DNA from: Onchocerca lupi
Lineage: Eukaryota; Nematoda; Chromadorea; Rhabditida; Onchocercidae
Length of the DNA: 64,000 nt
Reading direction: 5' to 3'
Assembly: GCA_028564675.1 (NCBI GenBank)
Contig: JAOVVO010000159.1
Span: forward strand, 62,001 to 126,000
Shown piece by piece: positions 1-15,600 of this stretch. Every line of letters starts with the position of its first letter. Within the stretch, counting starts at the first letter, position 1. Both the position numbers and the translations under genes were made by a program. The notes beneath the pieces were generated by a model. It had not been told where the DNA came from. It saw nothing but the letters and a program-made list of their open reading frames with translations, and ran no database searches.

Positions 1-3000
1 ATGGACATACATTTGTGATTCAGCAAACGCTCAAATGAATCCTGCCATTGTATGATTTCTTCCTTGGACGGATAAAGTGTTGATGTACTACAAGAATCCA
101 TCTTACTCCTGATGAAATCTAGCGTTTTCGCAAATCTGCCACTGAAAAATACTGAAGTTTTAATCCATTAATAATTCGTAGAAATTCAAACACAAACTTC
201 TAAAATCATAGGGAATGCATTCTGATATTTTATATTTTTTCTCGTTATCCAAATCTACCAGTGGAATTTTGTTAATTTTCATATATGAGATTAAAAGTCA
301 TAAAAAAGTGAATGTCATCAAATATCTCTTCTATCTTTAACATAGTAAGAGGATCACATTATTTTAAATAAAGTTTAATTTAAAAATTCGTTTCAAAAAA
401 AAAAAAAAAAAAATCAAGCATCAAATTGGATAAAAATCAGTAAGAAAATATGATGCAATAAATAACTTACAATCTTCTCTTTGGTTCGATACCATGCAAT
501 TGTGACCTTTGATTTATTTTATCCAAATATCCTTTGGGACTAAACGTAAATGATGCTGCCCTTCTTACAGAAGTAGTAGAATCCTACAAAATTGAAAATA
601 TACAACTGAAAAGAATAAGAAATGTTAATCGGTGAGTGGACAATACTATTAGGAAATGGAAATGAAATGTAGAAATTTTTCAAGTATTGAATGATACTAT
701 GAATATCGCAGAAATTAACTATTTTATGACGCAAAAACTAAAATGCTTTCTATTTTGGCCTGAACATCAAATGAGAATCTGCAAATATGTTCGCTAATTT
801 CACAAAACTTTATAATTTCTTAGATTTCAAAAAGAAAAAGCTTTAGGATAGGATTTAATAATATTCCGTAAAACTTGATGTTAGCAGACACCTTTTTTAT
901 TCACAACATTATCAATAGTGATAATATATGGTCGATATAAACGAAAAATGCATGGTCAAATTATCAGTCATTCATTGTAGCTAATTTTAAAAAAGCTGTA
1001 ACTGACGTTTTTTAAAAAACGATTTAAAAAAATTTCATTGAAATAATAAATATAATGAATTGGCAAATTTCATTAATGAGATAAACTACAAAAATAATAT
1101 AAAATCATCTATAGGTCAGAATTTTTTTTGCATTACATTTGCACACAGATATTGAGCATTTGTAGAAGTGCCAGTGGATTGCTTCACATCTGCGACACTT
1201 GATCCATCTGATGTCAAATCACCTATAATGAATTCTTAACGTTAATTTAAAATAAATCAGTAATGATAAGAATTATAGTTATTTATCAAGATTGCAGGAT
1301 TTTTGAACTGTTCACTTCGCGATATGAAAATACGCAGATTTCCGAAACAAAATAATGCTAGTACAATAAATTATCTTGCTACTGAATAATTACTACTAAA
1401 TTAATTAAGATCATTTAGCAGAAATCGAACTAAGATGCAACGTAATTTTATTAACGTGCTTTGAGAGTATTCATTTCAAAAAATATATCTTGCAATACTT
1501 CGACATCATCCAATTTCAACCATTTCTATGTATGTCTTGATTAAACAGTATGCCAACTTTGTAGGAATTTTTTTTTATTAAGATTATAAATTAGAAAATT
1601 ATCTGATTTAAAAAAATTATAAAACTAACTTGTAGTTGTGATAAACGGTACACCGATTAATTCTCGATGCAAATTTTCACTAACTGTCGTACTGGATGTA
1701 ATGCTTGAACTTCCAGTGGTATAATCTAAATCATTGTGCCGGATACTAATTGGTATTTTGGATGCTGCAAGTGATATTACTTTGACTTTTGTAACATTAC
1801 GCAAATTAGAATTAACATCTTCACTACTTTTGAAACATTCGACACCACATAAGATCAAGATCATACATCCAACCTGATTTGCTATATTGATGTGGTAATA
1901 GTGATGCTGTGTGACCGCTTGATGATGGTGATAGTGATGCTGTTTGATTATAACGATTATGACGATGATGCGTTTGTGGATTTTGACTATTCCAATTCGA
2001 ATTACGCATTATCTGACATATATAACAATTAAAATTCGTAAAAGAAAACAATAAAATGATCGTTAAAAATTTCAAGAGACTACTGAGCAATGATTATCAA
2101 TTACCAATGAAAAAGATGAAATCAGAATAATGATGCATTCCAAATTTCAGATTAATTAAAATCGATACTTTCTAAACGGAAAATTCACATCAAAAAAAAA
2201 AAAAAAAAAAACAGATAGCATTAAATGGGATATTTGCAAGTTATTTGGTGATTTCTGTAAGAATTTTTGAAAAAAAAAAGCCAAATTTTTTTGAATAAAA
2301 AGAATATCAAATTTCGCGATTTTTATAAAAGCATAATAATAGGGATGTTTCAAAATATCACTTTTTTCCCTTTTGTTTTCTCTTATTTGCACATTAATAT
2401 ATAACTAGAAATTTGGCTAGTGAAAAATTAACAGAAGAAATAGTGAGAAAATGAAATTAAAAATTTTTTAAAGATTTTCCTTAATGCGAGAGAAAGAGAA
2501 AAAAGAAATAGGAAATCTAAAACAAACTAAAATTGATTTTCAAATAATTGAGAAGTCAAAATTTATATATTGTCTATCCTTTGGGAAATTTCAATTATTT
2601 GAAATAATATATATAAATATATAGAAAGATGTCTGAATATTGTTAACTTGATGTATAAAAAAAAAAAACTCAGAATGTTGATACGTCATTTTAGAGATCG
2701 TCCTAATGCATTATGCATGAACTATTATAAATTTAACACTTCATCAATTATGCATATTATATATGCTCATTTTCTTATTCTTTTTAAAAAATCAAATTTT
2801 GCAAAAAAAAAAAAAAAAAAAAAAATTGCAAAACTAAGACCAAGGTATTATTATTTTCAAATATATTGTGCCATAATTTTCAATTTTTTAATCCTAAAAA
2901 AACTGGGAGTTTTTCTTTCTTAAATTTTCAGTTAATCTTTCTTGTTCATTTCCATCAAAAATATCTTGCTAATGCATAAGAATTGTCTATTTTGATAATA

Positions 3001-6000
3001 ATTATGCTTCATTTATTTTATTAAATGATTTAAAGAGAGAAAAAAAAAGGAGAAAAACACCAACATAGGCATTTTTTTTTTTTGCAATAAGTTTGTAAAA
3101 AATATTGTTTCATAGATGAGGAGTTATACAAGCGGTAATTTTGCTCATATAATATGGTTTATATCCTTTTTTCATTTTCAAAAATAACTGAATTGAAATT
3201 TTGAAAAAATTAAAGAAGAAAAAATTTGGTCCTTTCCAACTATGCAAGTTGATAACAATTTAATATAAAAAAACTGCCTTTCATTAGAAAAAAAATCAAA
3301 TTTAATGAGCAAAGTAACATCAAAATTTTTTTATTAACATGAAAATAGCTATTTTTAATAGAAAAATTTTTGAAGAGAAAATTTTATGGAAACAGTTTCT
3401 GGAAATCTTATTAAAAATTTATGGTTTCAAAATTCCATTCATTAATCCCCAGATATTAGGCTTTTGAATTTCATCCATGAAAAAATATGGATTAGAATTT
3501 TAAAATTGTATCATTTAGAGAGAATGAAATAAGTTTCATAAAATGGAAAAAGAAATATTATGATATTGGTATATTACCATCTTTAATAGTTTAACAATCT
3601 AGAAATAAAAATAATCTAGAAATTTTTCATCAATTTAAAAAAAATTGAGAAGCATCTCTTCTAAAGAAATAGGAAACCTTTTAGACTTCTCAAAAATTAA
3701 AATGAAAGAAAATTTTCATTTGAAAAAAAAAAAAAAAAGGAGAAAAAAGTCATCCTAATATCTGATTAATAATTTTAAGTGAGGGAAAAATGCAAGGTCA
3801 GTTAGGATAAGATGATAAAATTTGGAAGATAAGAAAAAGGATAGACTTAAGAGTACTAAAAAAATATGCTAAAATGGCTTCACTAATCTTATTTACAAAT
3901 ATATCTTTGCAAATTAGTAAGAAAAACAGACTGCATGGATTAAAAGTAATCACTCTCTTTTACTTTTGCAATTAAATTGATGATCCAACTGATTGATAAA
4001 AATAAATTCGGCACTGAACTCACTTACTTAGTCTGGTTTATTAATATAAGTAATGATTTATTACTAAATCATTTTATGAGTACACAATTCATATTATCAA
4101 TAAACAAAATAATAAAAGAAATTATATTTATTTTTTCCCAATGTTATGCAATTCTTTTAAACATCATATTATTGTCTCAGAACAATATTCAATATTTTTG
4201 GAAATTTAAAAAACTTCGAATTTACAGAACTTTTCCTCATATTTCAGTTTTAGCAAATTCAAATGGTAAATATCAAGAATAATTTTTTGAATCCCAAAGT
4301 AGTATCATAAGATTCATCATTGCTATATCGAAAATTAGTAAGACTTTTTAACTTAATTATCTAGAGAATATATTCAAACTATAATAGACAAAGACAATTG
4401 ATAAATTTCTTTTTTCTTTCCATTCAATAATTTCAAAATTTAGGAGTTTTTATCAATTCAAAACTTTTTCACAGATTTTAGAGGCCTTTAAAATAAATAC
4501 TATTCATATTAACACAAAGAAAAAAGAAAAATGCAAATGTAGCATTTAAAAAATTTTTTTAACGAAAAAAAATTTATAACTTTTACAAATGATGCATAAA
4601 ATATTAGAGAAGGAGAGCTGAACAATTAATCATTTATAAAATGCAAATCAGGAAAAAAACTTTCGCAGTTAATTTAATCAAATAAAATACTTTAAGTTTT
4701 GAATCCACTTTTTTTTATGACAAACATATACAAGATTTTTTTTTTTCTTCTAATGCAAAATTCCTATTTTATTTGTTAAATCCAACTTTCCTTCAAAGTA
4801 AATATTTCGTCCAAATATTCAATATATTGTAATATTTTATCATCTTAATAAATAACTTCAATTCTAAAAACAACGAATAAAACTAAATAAAAACTTCAAG
4901 TTTATTTAAAAAAAAAACAACAAAACTTTAAAAAGATGAATGAATAAGAAAACTTTGAGGAAAAAAAAAAACCAAAAAGTGCCTAAGTAAGATGCTCCCT
5001 ACGGTATTCATTCTATTTGGTAGAAACAATCATAGATGGAAATTTACATCAGCTAATTTAATTTATAATCTCCACTTTCTTGTCGATTATTTAGCTTTAC
5101 TACTAAAGTACTGACATAAGAACATAAGATAATCATAGCATATACAATTCTTCTTCTATTTCTTCTTTTTTTTTTTTTTTATGAATAGAATGAAACCTCA
5201 AAGTAATTAACAAATTAGTAAGTATATATTCCCAAGATATTAGCAATACTAGTAGGAATATAATGAAAGGAGATAATAGGAAAGATAAGATAAAAAAAAA
5301 ACGAACTTTTTTTAACTAATTAATAGCTTGAAAAAAAAAAAATAAAAATTATGATCAAGTAATGTAAAACAATTTCTTAGCTAATAATTTTTGCATCTTC
5401 TATTTCATTTAAATATCGCTGACAAAAAGAATAAATTTCATTAAATGAAAATGGAAATTACTTAGAATAATAACTATAACAATTATGCGATAATTGAAAA
5501 TCACCTTCTATCAGAATAAAATTAAATTCGTTTCCGGATTATTAATTTCTCGATCTTTGATTTCTTCTAACAGAAGAAATAAAATTAGAATTATATGAAT
5601 CTTCCATTCGAAATCAATATAATATCATTTCGATTAATTAAATAAGTAATTAGATGAAAATGAAAAATATTTAGGATAATAACTGAAATAAATATGAAGA
5701 TAATAATCAACTGTGATAATTTTTTATCAGAAATAAGATCAATTTCATTTCCGGACTAATAATTTCCGAATTTTTGATATTCGTTCATTAGAAATAAGAT
5801 TAGACATTATTTAATTAGCTTCATTATTTACTTATAGTTTTATGACAAAAAGGTATGCAAAAGCTGATAAAACATTAAGTGCGAAAAGAAGAAATAATTC
5901 TGACAGTTGGTTGTTTACTCAGAATACTTCTTTTCATGAAAAAAAAAAAAGAAGCACAACAAGATCGACATGCAATTTTCCAAAATAGCTAACTTCAGAG

Positions 6001-9000
6001 GAATTCATTTGATTAATGAACAAACCCTAGTTATAAGTATACGAATGACACAGTGACATATTATTGTCGATTTCGTTTTTTGGTATATTAATTTTTCTGT
6101 CAAAGAAGTTTGGCGAAAAATTAACCTTGAATTTAATTTAACGCACTATTTCAGAAATATGAGAAAAAAAAGAAGTGTTATTGAAAAGTCAAATAAATTA
6201 TTTTAACACAAGATTTCGGCTACTTAAGATGAATATCACTACTACCTTAACGATTATCATTCTAAGTTAAATTTCTTATTCAAGAGATTTGAGAAATAAT
6301 CTTATCTAAAAAGTTTTTGCTAGCATAATTTATAACGGAATAATTTGTATCTTATCGAAATTAGTTTCTTTTTCAATTTTGTATTTTCAACAATAGTAAT
6401 ATCAGAAATCATTAATCTGAACATATGTTGACGGTATAACTTTCTGAATAGAATGATCAAGGATCATTTTTAATCAAAACTGTATCAAAATATGCTGGCA
6501 ATATTTGAACAAAAATTTGCTGAAATTAATTAGTCAAAAATCTTTAGTAGAAATGTATAGTTACCGAAAAAATAAGCACGAATATGTTATCAAAGATTGA
6601 AGGCGTTAATTAATTTACAGATATTTGATATATAAAGATATTTGATTTCTCTTTCTTCTAATTTCCATATATTTAAAAGCGTAAAAAAAATTGTTAGATT
6701 TGAAATTAGAATGAATTCAAGCTGATGTGACAATGAAAAGCTGACCGGATAAATAATGATTTTTCAAAGAAAAAAAAGAAAAAAATTGTTAGGACAAACG
6801 AAATGCGGGAGAAAAAAAAAAACATGAGAAAGCTTTCATCTATGAAAACCAGCAAATATAGCTGATAGATTCACGAAGTTATTTCCATCCGAAAAATTAT
6901 TCATAACATCTGTCACGAAATTTATGCTAACAATTTGTGTAAATGATTTTTCGGATGATTTATGATTCATCCGTAAGCATTAAAATGAAATTATCTTATA
7001 ACTTGTCGAAGTACCTCATGAATTTAGATTCATAACACCAGATGTTTTAAGAAATTCAAAAATTTTCGATTTTATTCTTATTTCTTCCTTTAATGTCTAA
7101 TAATTTTTTCCTTTAGGCATAAAAGAAAGTTGATTTAATATGCAAAAATCTATCTTAAATGTACGATATCATAGTTTCCAATTAAAAAAATTAAACTTTA
7201 AACTTTGATAAATATAAACTTTCAAATATTTCTAGTAAACATCGTTATAGCTATTTTACTTTAGTGACTACGATTTCTTTCTTTTTCTTTCTTTCTTTTT
7301 TTTTTGTTTTGTTTTTGAAGAGGAGAATAACATCGAAACATAAAAGAAAAAATTTAAAACATACTTTACGCGGTGAATGTGATGCAATTGAACAGCTACT
7401 ACTTATGCCAATATCATCGTAATACTTTCTAACATTTATCTGCAATTAATTATCATGCGATTAAAAATATAAATGTGGTTTTTCGCAAGTATTATACTTT
7501 AAAAAAGCCTTAAATTTTTGAAATTTTTAACATTAAAAGAAAAAAGTCATAAAACTCATTGCTTCTCGAATTTCCTCATGATATTTAGATTCATAACCAG
7601 ATGTTAAACAGATTTAAAGATTTTTTTTTTTTAATTCCATTTCTATTTCTTACACTAAAACATGAAATCTTTTTTTCGTTGGGCATAAAAAAAGCTTTAA
7701 CTTAATAAACAAAATCTATCTAAAATCTATTTCTTGTATCGCACAATTCGAACATTATAAAAACATTTCAGGGAATATAAATCAAAAAGTAATTAAAATT
7801 AACGGCTAAAATATAAATAATTTTATGTTATCACTGAAACTATCTTATATAATTAATTTGCTTTAACTAGCAAAAGCAAACATCAGTCACTAACAAATAG
7901 TTTATCCGGAAATGAAAAATATATTGTTATCCAATTAAATTACAAAAATATATCTGCATGCTACGTATACATAATTGAAAGCATTAAGTCAGTGATAATA
8001 AAAGAATAATAAATGCAGTGTGAAAAAATTTAGAATGAATATGCATTAAAAATTAATGTTTCATATTAATGTTCAATGCATTTTGCATTGAACACTTGAT
8101 AGTTTTGTCTAACCATTAAATCGAATTTAATAAATTTATAAAATTTATCTATAAATCATCGTATAAATTATCTCTCGTGTAAAAATCTTAACAAATTGAT
8201 CATAAGTATTAATAAATCTTTGTGAAATTTTCGACAAATATAATTGCTAACATTTTATCCAATTTTATAATATGAATATCAATATGTGTCAAATTTAATA
8301 AACATCACTGAATATATAAATATTAATACATTATATATATAAATATAAATATTTATATATGTAATGAATTTATGGTGTTTTGAAAGACCTTTTCATAAAA
8401 TTTTAATAATGCACAAATAATTTGGATGATATGGGAAAAAAATTAATATATTTAATGCGATTCATTTGGAATATATAAACACTCTATTTGATGAAATATA
8501 TAAACACTCTATTTGATGCGATTTATTTTGAAACAGATTGCTGCATCATAATCACAAAAAAATCACAAAAAAAAAAAAAAAAAAAATTTTAGATTACATA
8601 ATTTTCAATTAAAATTTTTCAATCCACTTGTTAGATAAGCACCAATAACAACCTAATCATTTGTATGAGTAGCATCATGAATGCTTAATCATGTTCAGAA
8701 TGATATTGTACAGTCATAAGAAAAAAAAGAAGTGAATTTAATCTGATCTTTTAATCTTACAGTCTCGAATATTATTACTTTTTAAAGATTTGCGAATCAA
8801 AAAATTAAACTGGTAACTCACTCATATAATCATTTCATAATTATAAATATTAGTTAAATTTGATTAAATATCATCCTTTTCCGGTTACCGCATAGAACAG
8901 CTGGAGCATTTATTAAAATGAATTTAACTCAATCAAATCAATGTATGAATTACTTTAATGGAAGTGATTCTTGTCATGCAAAAATTTACTACTCTATTTA

Positions 9001-12000
9001 AAAAAAAAAAAAAAAAAAAAAAAAGAAATGGTAAGCGAAATATAACTTGGCTTATAATTATATTAAAATTAAAAACTAATCACTTTAGTTAGCAGACAAT
9101 TAATATAAAAACCTTATTTTCGGGAAAATTTTGTCGTTCACCAAGTTCAGGTCGAAGTAGAAAAAAATCACCATCGTTAATCTGAAAGTACAAATTTTCG
9201 CAATGAAAACTGATTAAATTATGAAGCGGAAAAAGACAATTAGAAATTGCTACGATAAATCTGAAAGAAAGAAGTAAACAATTAAATAATTAAATCGGAA
9301 AAAAAGATAAATCAAGGATGTAAAACTGGATCATAAAATTTTTGTAATATTTCTAAGAATAATTTGCAATGAAAGTTAAAATTGGCCCTTTACTGGTAAA
9401 AAAATAGAAGTATATGAAAATTTTTTTATTTTATATTCATTTGATGGAAATTTTTGATTTTAACAAATAGCAATCATAAATCTCAGTAAAATTAATCAAT
9501 ATCTTATCATTTGATAAGACTTCTATCACTCATTTATATTGATTCAATTTGTGATATTCATTCTTGCTTAATCCATGATGAAAAAGATTGAAATGAAAAA
9601 TGAGATTAGAAGATGAAGGGAAGGGAAAAAACAATTTATTTATTCCGTCTCTAAGATTAATATTAAGACAAAATCAATAAAAATAAATCTTCAGTCTTTG
9701 TATTTTGAAATAATCAATGTAAACTTTGCTTTTTAATAAATGAAATAGTGATAGCATTTAAAAAACATTTGAAAACATTGACAATTTGCTATTGTTGAGA
9801 AAAAAAATGTAAAATTTTTGACTTTTATGGGAGATGAATTACATACGGGCTGATCTTTGATCTTCGATTTCATAATGGTTCAATTTTAAATGATGAGGGC
9901 GGTTAATTTCGAAATATACAAATGCAGATGAAATTTTGTATAGAACAAAAAAACAAAGAGAAAAAAAAGAAGAGAAGTTTAGCAAGATTATTTCATAAAC
10001 AATAAATGAAATTCAGTAAATAGAAGCAAGCATTCAAAGAAAGCTTTGAAAAAAAAAAAAAAAAAAAAGAATTATATTTCACATTCTTATTGCTAATATT
10101 ATTGAAGTATAGTATCAAATAAGCTTGAATGCTAAATTTTATTGCATATTTCAGTACACCTTAGTGCACTTTTTTGAATCCAGAATGACGTTTCAGGCTT
10201 TTTTTTTTGATATTCAGAATGACGCTTAAGGCTCTCTTTGATATCCAGAATAACTTTTAAGGCTTTTTTTTTTTTTGATATCTAGAATGACGCTTAAGGC
10301 ATTTTGCGTGAAAAAATCAATCGACAAAATGCAAATTAATTAGGCAAATGAAAAAATTGATATGAAATACATGAATAATTTGATGATGATACAAAATTCT
10401 GTGTATAAAAATAATTTTGATACATTTTTTTATTCTTAACATATATATAAACATTTATTTATTTTTTATTCTTAATACTAATTAAGCACTTATATAAACA
10501 ATTCAATAATCCGAAATGGATTTAAATTATTAGCAAACCAAATAATTTTTAAATAATTTAGCAAATAAAATAAAAGCGCAGGGAGATAATTTAAAAGTAG
10601 AAGTTAATGAAGTAATCTTCGAATAACACAAAAATAAAAGAATACATTTAAGGATGTTATAATTAAGGAATAAAAAAAAAAAAGAAAAATATATATACGA
10701 AAAAATTACCACTGTTCGTTCAAATGTTTGCAAATTTTCATCGAATCCACGCTCAGTCTGAAAAAAAAAAAAGAGGAAAAAAATGATGAAATAGTAAAAT
10801 TACATATCAAATTTTAGCAAATATTAGGTTTTTGTCCAAAAATATAAAAAATATATTTTAAATATAATTACTTTAAATATTCGAAATTTTTAAAATATAT
10901 TTTTATAAAAAATTATGAAAAAAATGCGAAAAAGTAATACTTACAGTCGGTTCCAATAATTATATATATTTTTCTTTTAAATTTGAAATATACTGTAAGT
11001 AAATAAAATGCTTCCAACTAACCAAAAAAAAAAAAAAAAAAAATAATAGTCCGGGTTTCCGGAAAAATTACAAAACTTATTCTTATTCTTCAAGTTTCTC
11101 TAATCACATATTTTGAATTGATTTGTCTCTTTTGTGACTATTTGAAGCAAATCATGAGTTGTAATCTTGGCATGAATAATATATTTTAAGCGATAAGAAA
11201 TATTCGGAGAAAAATTATAAAAATAAAATAGGTAGAAATCTGTTTTATTTTTATAATTTTTTTATTAAAATAATTTTGATTGCCGATTCAAATAATATTC
11301 AAAAGTGAATGATAATATTTTGTTAAAATGAAATGAAATTTTAAGACAATCAATCATTTCTAATGGTATTCCTAACAATCCAAAAATCCTATTTTTGAGA
11401 TGCTCCAAAAGATAATCAATTTCATAATTTTAAAAAAAAAAAATGATTTATGAATATACCATTTTTACTGCACTATATATCTGGAATCTGCCAATATACA
11501 TCTACTTAGATTAATTTAGCAATTTCTGATTACACAGCAAATTAAATGCTGTATCGAAATTGCCAACGAGTGAAAAAAAAAAAAAAAAATTCTTGGCTAA
11601 TTTTCTAATCGGAAATAAATATGACCAGTTAAATGGGCAAAATAGAAGTGACCATAACATGAGTTTTTAAAATCAGAGATAATAAAGGTGTAAAAATTAC
11701 GCTGTATTTAAATTCCATTTTATCTCCTAATATAGGGTAACAAACTATTTTTTTTCTTTTTAAACCATCTCAATTATTCAGCGAATTTCTTTCAATAATA
11801 ATAAATTAGCGAGTACGAGAAAAGAAAAAAGAGTAAAAAAAAAAAGAAATAAATAAAAGAAAATATAAGAAATAAAAATAATTTATATAGGAAAGCATAG
11901 AAGATTAAGAAAATTCCTAAACTTAAGTAAATTATATAAAGTTCTGACATTAAAAAAAAAAAGGAAAAAAAATTAAACTATCAATTACCGTTCTTTAGTG

Positions 12001-12664
12001 TTCTCAATATATAATGATTGATATTATTACAGTGAGATCTGCTGACTAAATTCACGAAAAACATTTTAAAATTTTATAAAAAAAGAAATCAAACAAAAAT
12101 CATAGGAAATATTTGAACAAGCCTAACTGACTTAAAAAAAGGAAACGGAAAATGCTCTGATAAATACAAAAATAACTATAAATCCCAATATATACAAAAC
12201 TATAATACAATCATTTCTCATTTCTGGTAAATAATAACTCTCCACTTTTTTTTTTTTCGCTATCGCTTATTCTCTAACATGACATAGTATTTTATATTCG
12301 CAATAGGAAAAAAATTGAATATCAACAGTACAGACATAGTCTTTGATATTTATAAAGCAGCACCATTATGTCAACATATATTTATCTAATGAAATGTGAC
12401 GATATTTGACATTAGGGAATATATTCAAAAAAATTTTCATTTTCATCCATTTTTCTAACACTAATACTAATATGATAGTAGTAAAGAAATCTTTATTTGC
12501 TTATTTGTTGAGCATTAATTAAGGCTATTAATCCATAATGAACTATGAGAGTTAACAATATATTGAAATTGTTATTATTTATTACTTATCGACAGATTAC
12601 AAAAGCTTTTTTTGCTTTTGCTGTACAAATTTAATCAAACTACTATACAAGAAAGAAAAATTTG

Positions 12665-12698
<34 letters not shown>

Positions 12699-15600
12699 AA
12701 TTAATCTTTGATTGATGATCTATCAAAACTTTTACTGGATAGTACCAAATTATGATCCTTAGATGAGGATCAAAATGCAACAAGAGATATTGGAATATAT
12801 TTAATAAGCTTGTTCTTACTTGGAAAAATTTTCAGCCAAAACTGCATCTTCTCTTATGAGCAGACCTCAAACTATGACAAAAGGCGATTTTTAAAATTAA
12901 AAAAAAAAAAAAAACTGACAGAATGAAAGAAAAAAAAAGTGCATAAGAAATTGGAATTCTTTTCTTTGAGCTTATTTGCTTTACATAAGTGCATTTTTTT
13001 TTGATTGGCATTTGCAGTATTTAAAGATAGAATAGAATCAGAGACGCACCATTAAATTAGCTTTTCGAATCAATCGTCGTATTGGGAAAGCCATACAACC
13101 CAGCATTTGTTTCCGTCTATAAAAAAAAAAAAAAAAAAAATAAAGAATAATACTGTATGAAAAGCTTAGCAAAATTTCATAATTTATGAATTCAGTTGAA
13201 ATTTTTATTTTATTACGAGTGCATTAATAATTTTCATTAATATGTTCCAATGACAACTTCATCAGCGAATGAATATTAAAAAGGTAACTAAATTAATCGA
13301 AATTATTCAATGGTTGAAATAAAATAAATCGCTTTTGTTTACAAATTTCAATGAATTAACACACATTCGATAAATGATGTATATCACAGAGCAAAGCAAA
13401 AAAGTGACACATTGGACAATGAAACATAGAGCAGAAGTATTTAAAATTCAATGAAATTTACTTGGATATTAGTAATAATTTAAAAAAAAAATACCGAAAT
13501 AAAATCAAAGAAAATGAGAGAAAAAAGACTTACGCAGAATTACCCGCATTGGTAATCCATACACTAACGCTCAGTAAATCGTGATGACGATAATGATTTC
13601 GTCGTAACTCACTGCAATGTTATGCAAATGCATGTAAACAAAGCCATAATTAATACTTAAATTTAAACATCCAAATAAATATTTAAATTACCATTTTTTA
13701 ATTATCTCCTACGCGTAATGCTAATATTTAATTCCCATAAATATTGCGCCATAAATATTACCGCTAGAATATAAAGATATCATTTCGAAAATATGTTAGA
13801 AAATCGATATCTTTTAATCGTCCATTCAATTAATTTTATTTAAATACTTACAATGTAAAGTTCTCATGAAACTGAGGACGATTGCTAAGAAGCACAAGAC
13901 GAGTACGAAAGCTTTTCTCCTGATCATTATGACTGAAACGATCCTCCGAATATGAACGTATCCGTTTATTGTACACTGGGTTAGGTCTTACTTCAATCTA
14001 GGTTAAGATATAGATAAAAACTGTATCTTTTGAAAAAATTTGTTGAAAAAAAAATATAATCAAGATAATTTTCAGTCAAATCTCTATTATAAGATAAACG
14101 ATGCTGAAAAATTTTCAAAATCTTCTTAATTACCCTTTCATCGCCACAAAATAACATTTTTTGGACAATCTATACAAATTGTAAAGCTCAAGTTGATAAA
14201 AAAAAAAGAAAAAAAATGAATAACATGTAGAAATAAAAACTAAAATATTCAGAAACAGAAATGCAAAGAACAGCTGAAAAAGTTATAACATAAGGAGAAG
14301 TCCTAAATTAAAACCGAATGCATTAGGAATGAAAGGTAAATGATAGGTTAAGATATCACAGCATAATATCCAATCAAGTAGAGTGATACGAGAATAAATC
14401 GATAACCAGAAAAAGCCAACATATAATTAAATGAATTAATCTAGTTCAAATATATGATAAAAGGACCCCAAAAAGGTACATTGTAGAAAGGTCGGGAGAA
14501 TATAAGAAAAAACAATGAGAGAAAATATAAAAATTATAGTAGACTGAAGATATTTATTTTAAAACGATCTGGTATAAAATTACTTTAAAATGTTTTTGTA
14601 TATAATTTTTTAAATGACAAAACTTACTCGAACATATGAGGAAGCTTGCGCAATAGCAGGATCCAGAAAATATATTGCTCGCACAACACTGACAGTTAAA
14701 AAACATCCAGAAATGGACATCGTCAATTCCAGTTTCCCTTTGCAGCCAATTCGGCGAGCAAACGGTGTTGGTAGTCCGAAATGATCTGGTTTCCAGTTTA
14801 TGTTCGACAAGCAGCCACTGGAAAGAATTTCTGACTGCGGTCGACCCCAATCCTTCCGAGGAGTTTGCTATAATTGTAATTATTATAAATGTGAAATTCC
14901 AAAGATTTATTGAAGTCATCCGGCTCAACAGTACAAAATAAAAACTATTCTTTAAAAAAATTATATTATTTTATTTATTCGATAATTTTTTCCTAAATAT
15001 ATTAGTTTCATATAATTCATATCTTATTAGATGAAAACATATAGATAATTTCAAAGAGTAGCCAAGATATATTTAAGGAAATTTCAAGTATGCCAACAGT
15101 TAAAACCAAGCGCTTCCCAGAAGATCTGTAACTAATAATAAGGATCGAGTAAATTAACTGGAAATTTTAAAATTGTCATTTCATACTTCTCAAAACCATA
15201 AATCTACTTTGCTAAATACATGATCGTGCGGTGATATGCTTTGTAAATGACCATAAAATTGGCAAGTGATTCCTGCATGGAGTATTTGATCGATTTATGG
15301 ACTTATGTTCTAATTTAAATTCAGAAAATCTTTGAAACGATTACCCCTTCAAAAAAGCTTGCAGGTCTCTCCAAGGTATCATACATTATATTATTATAAG
15401 CACTAAGAACAGAACTCCGACAGCGCCCACTAGATGACATCGATGTTGCAGGAGTTGATGTTGATATGGTCTGAAAACACCAGAAATCATTCTTTTTTTT
15501 TCTCAACCTTAATTTCTTTCTTTCTTTTTTTTTTTTTCTTTTTTGAAATTTGGTGGCAAATATTGCTTTTTAATTGCACATTAATTTACATTGGTTTTAC

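Noticed and set aside
14554..14928. A 124-residue minus-strand frame starting MSRMTSINLWNF
   Set aside because: It is a frame shadow of the C2 exon 14628-14867; the other frame fits the neighbouring exons in phase and shows the C2 strand pattern.
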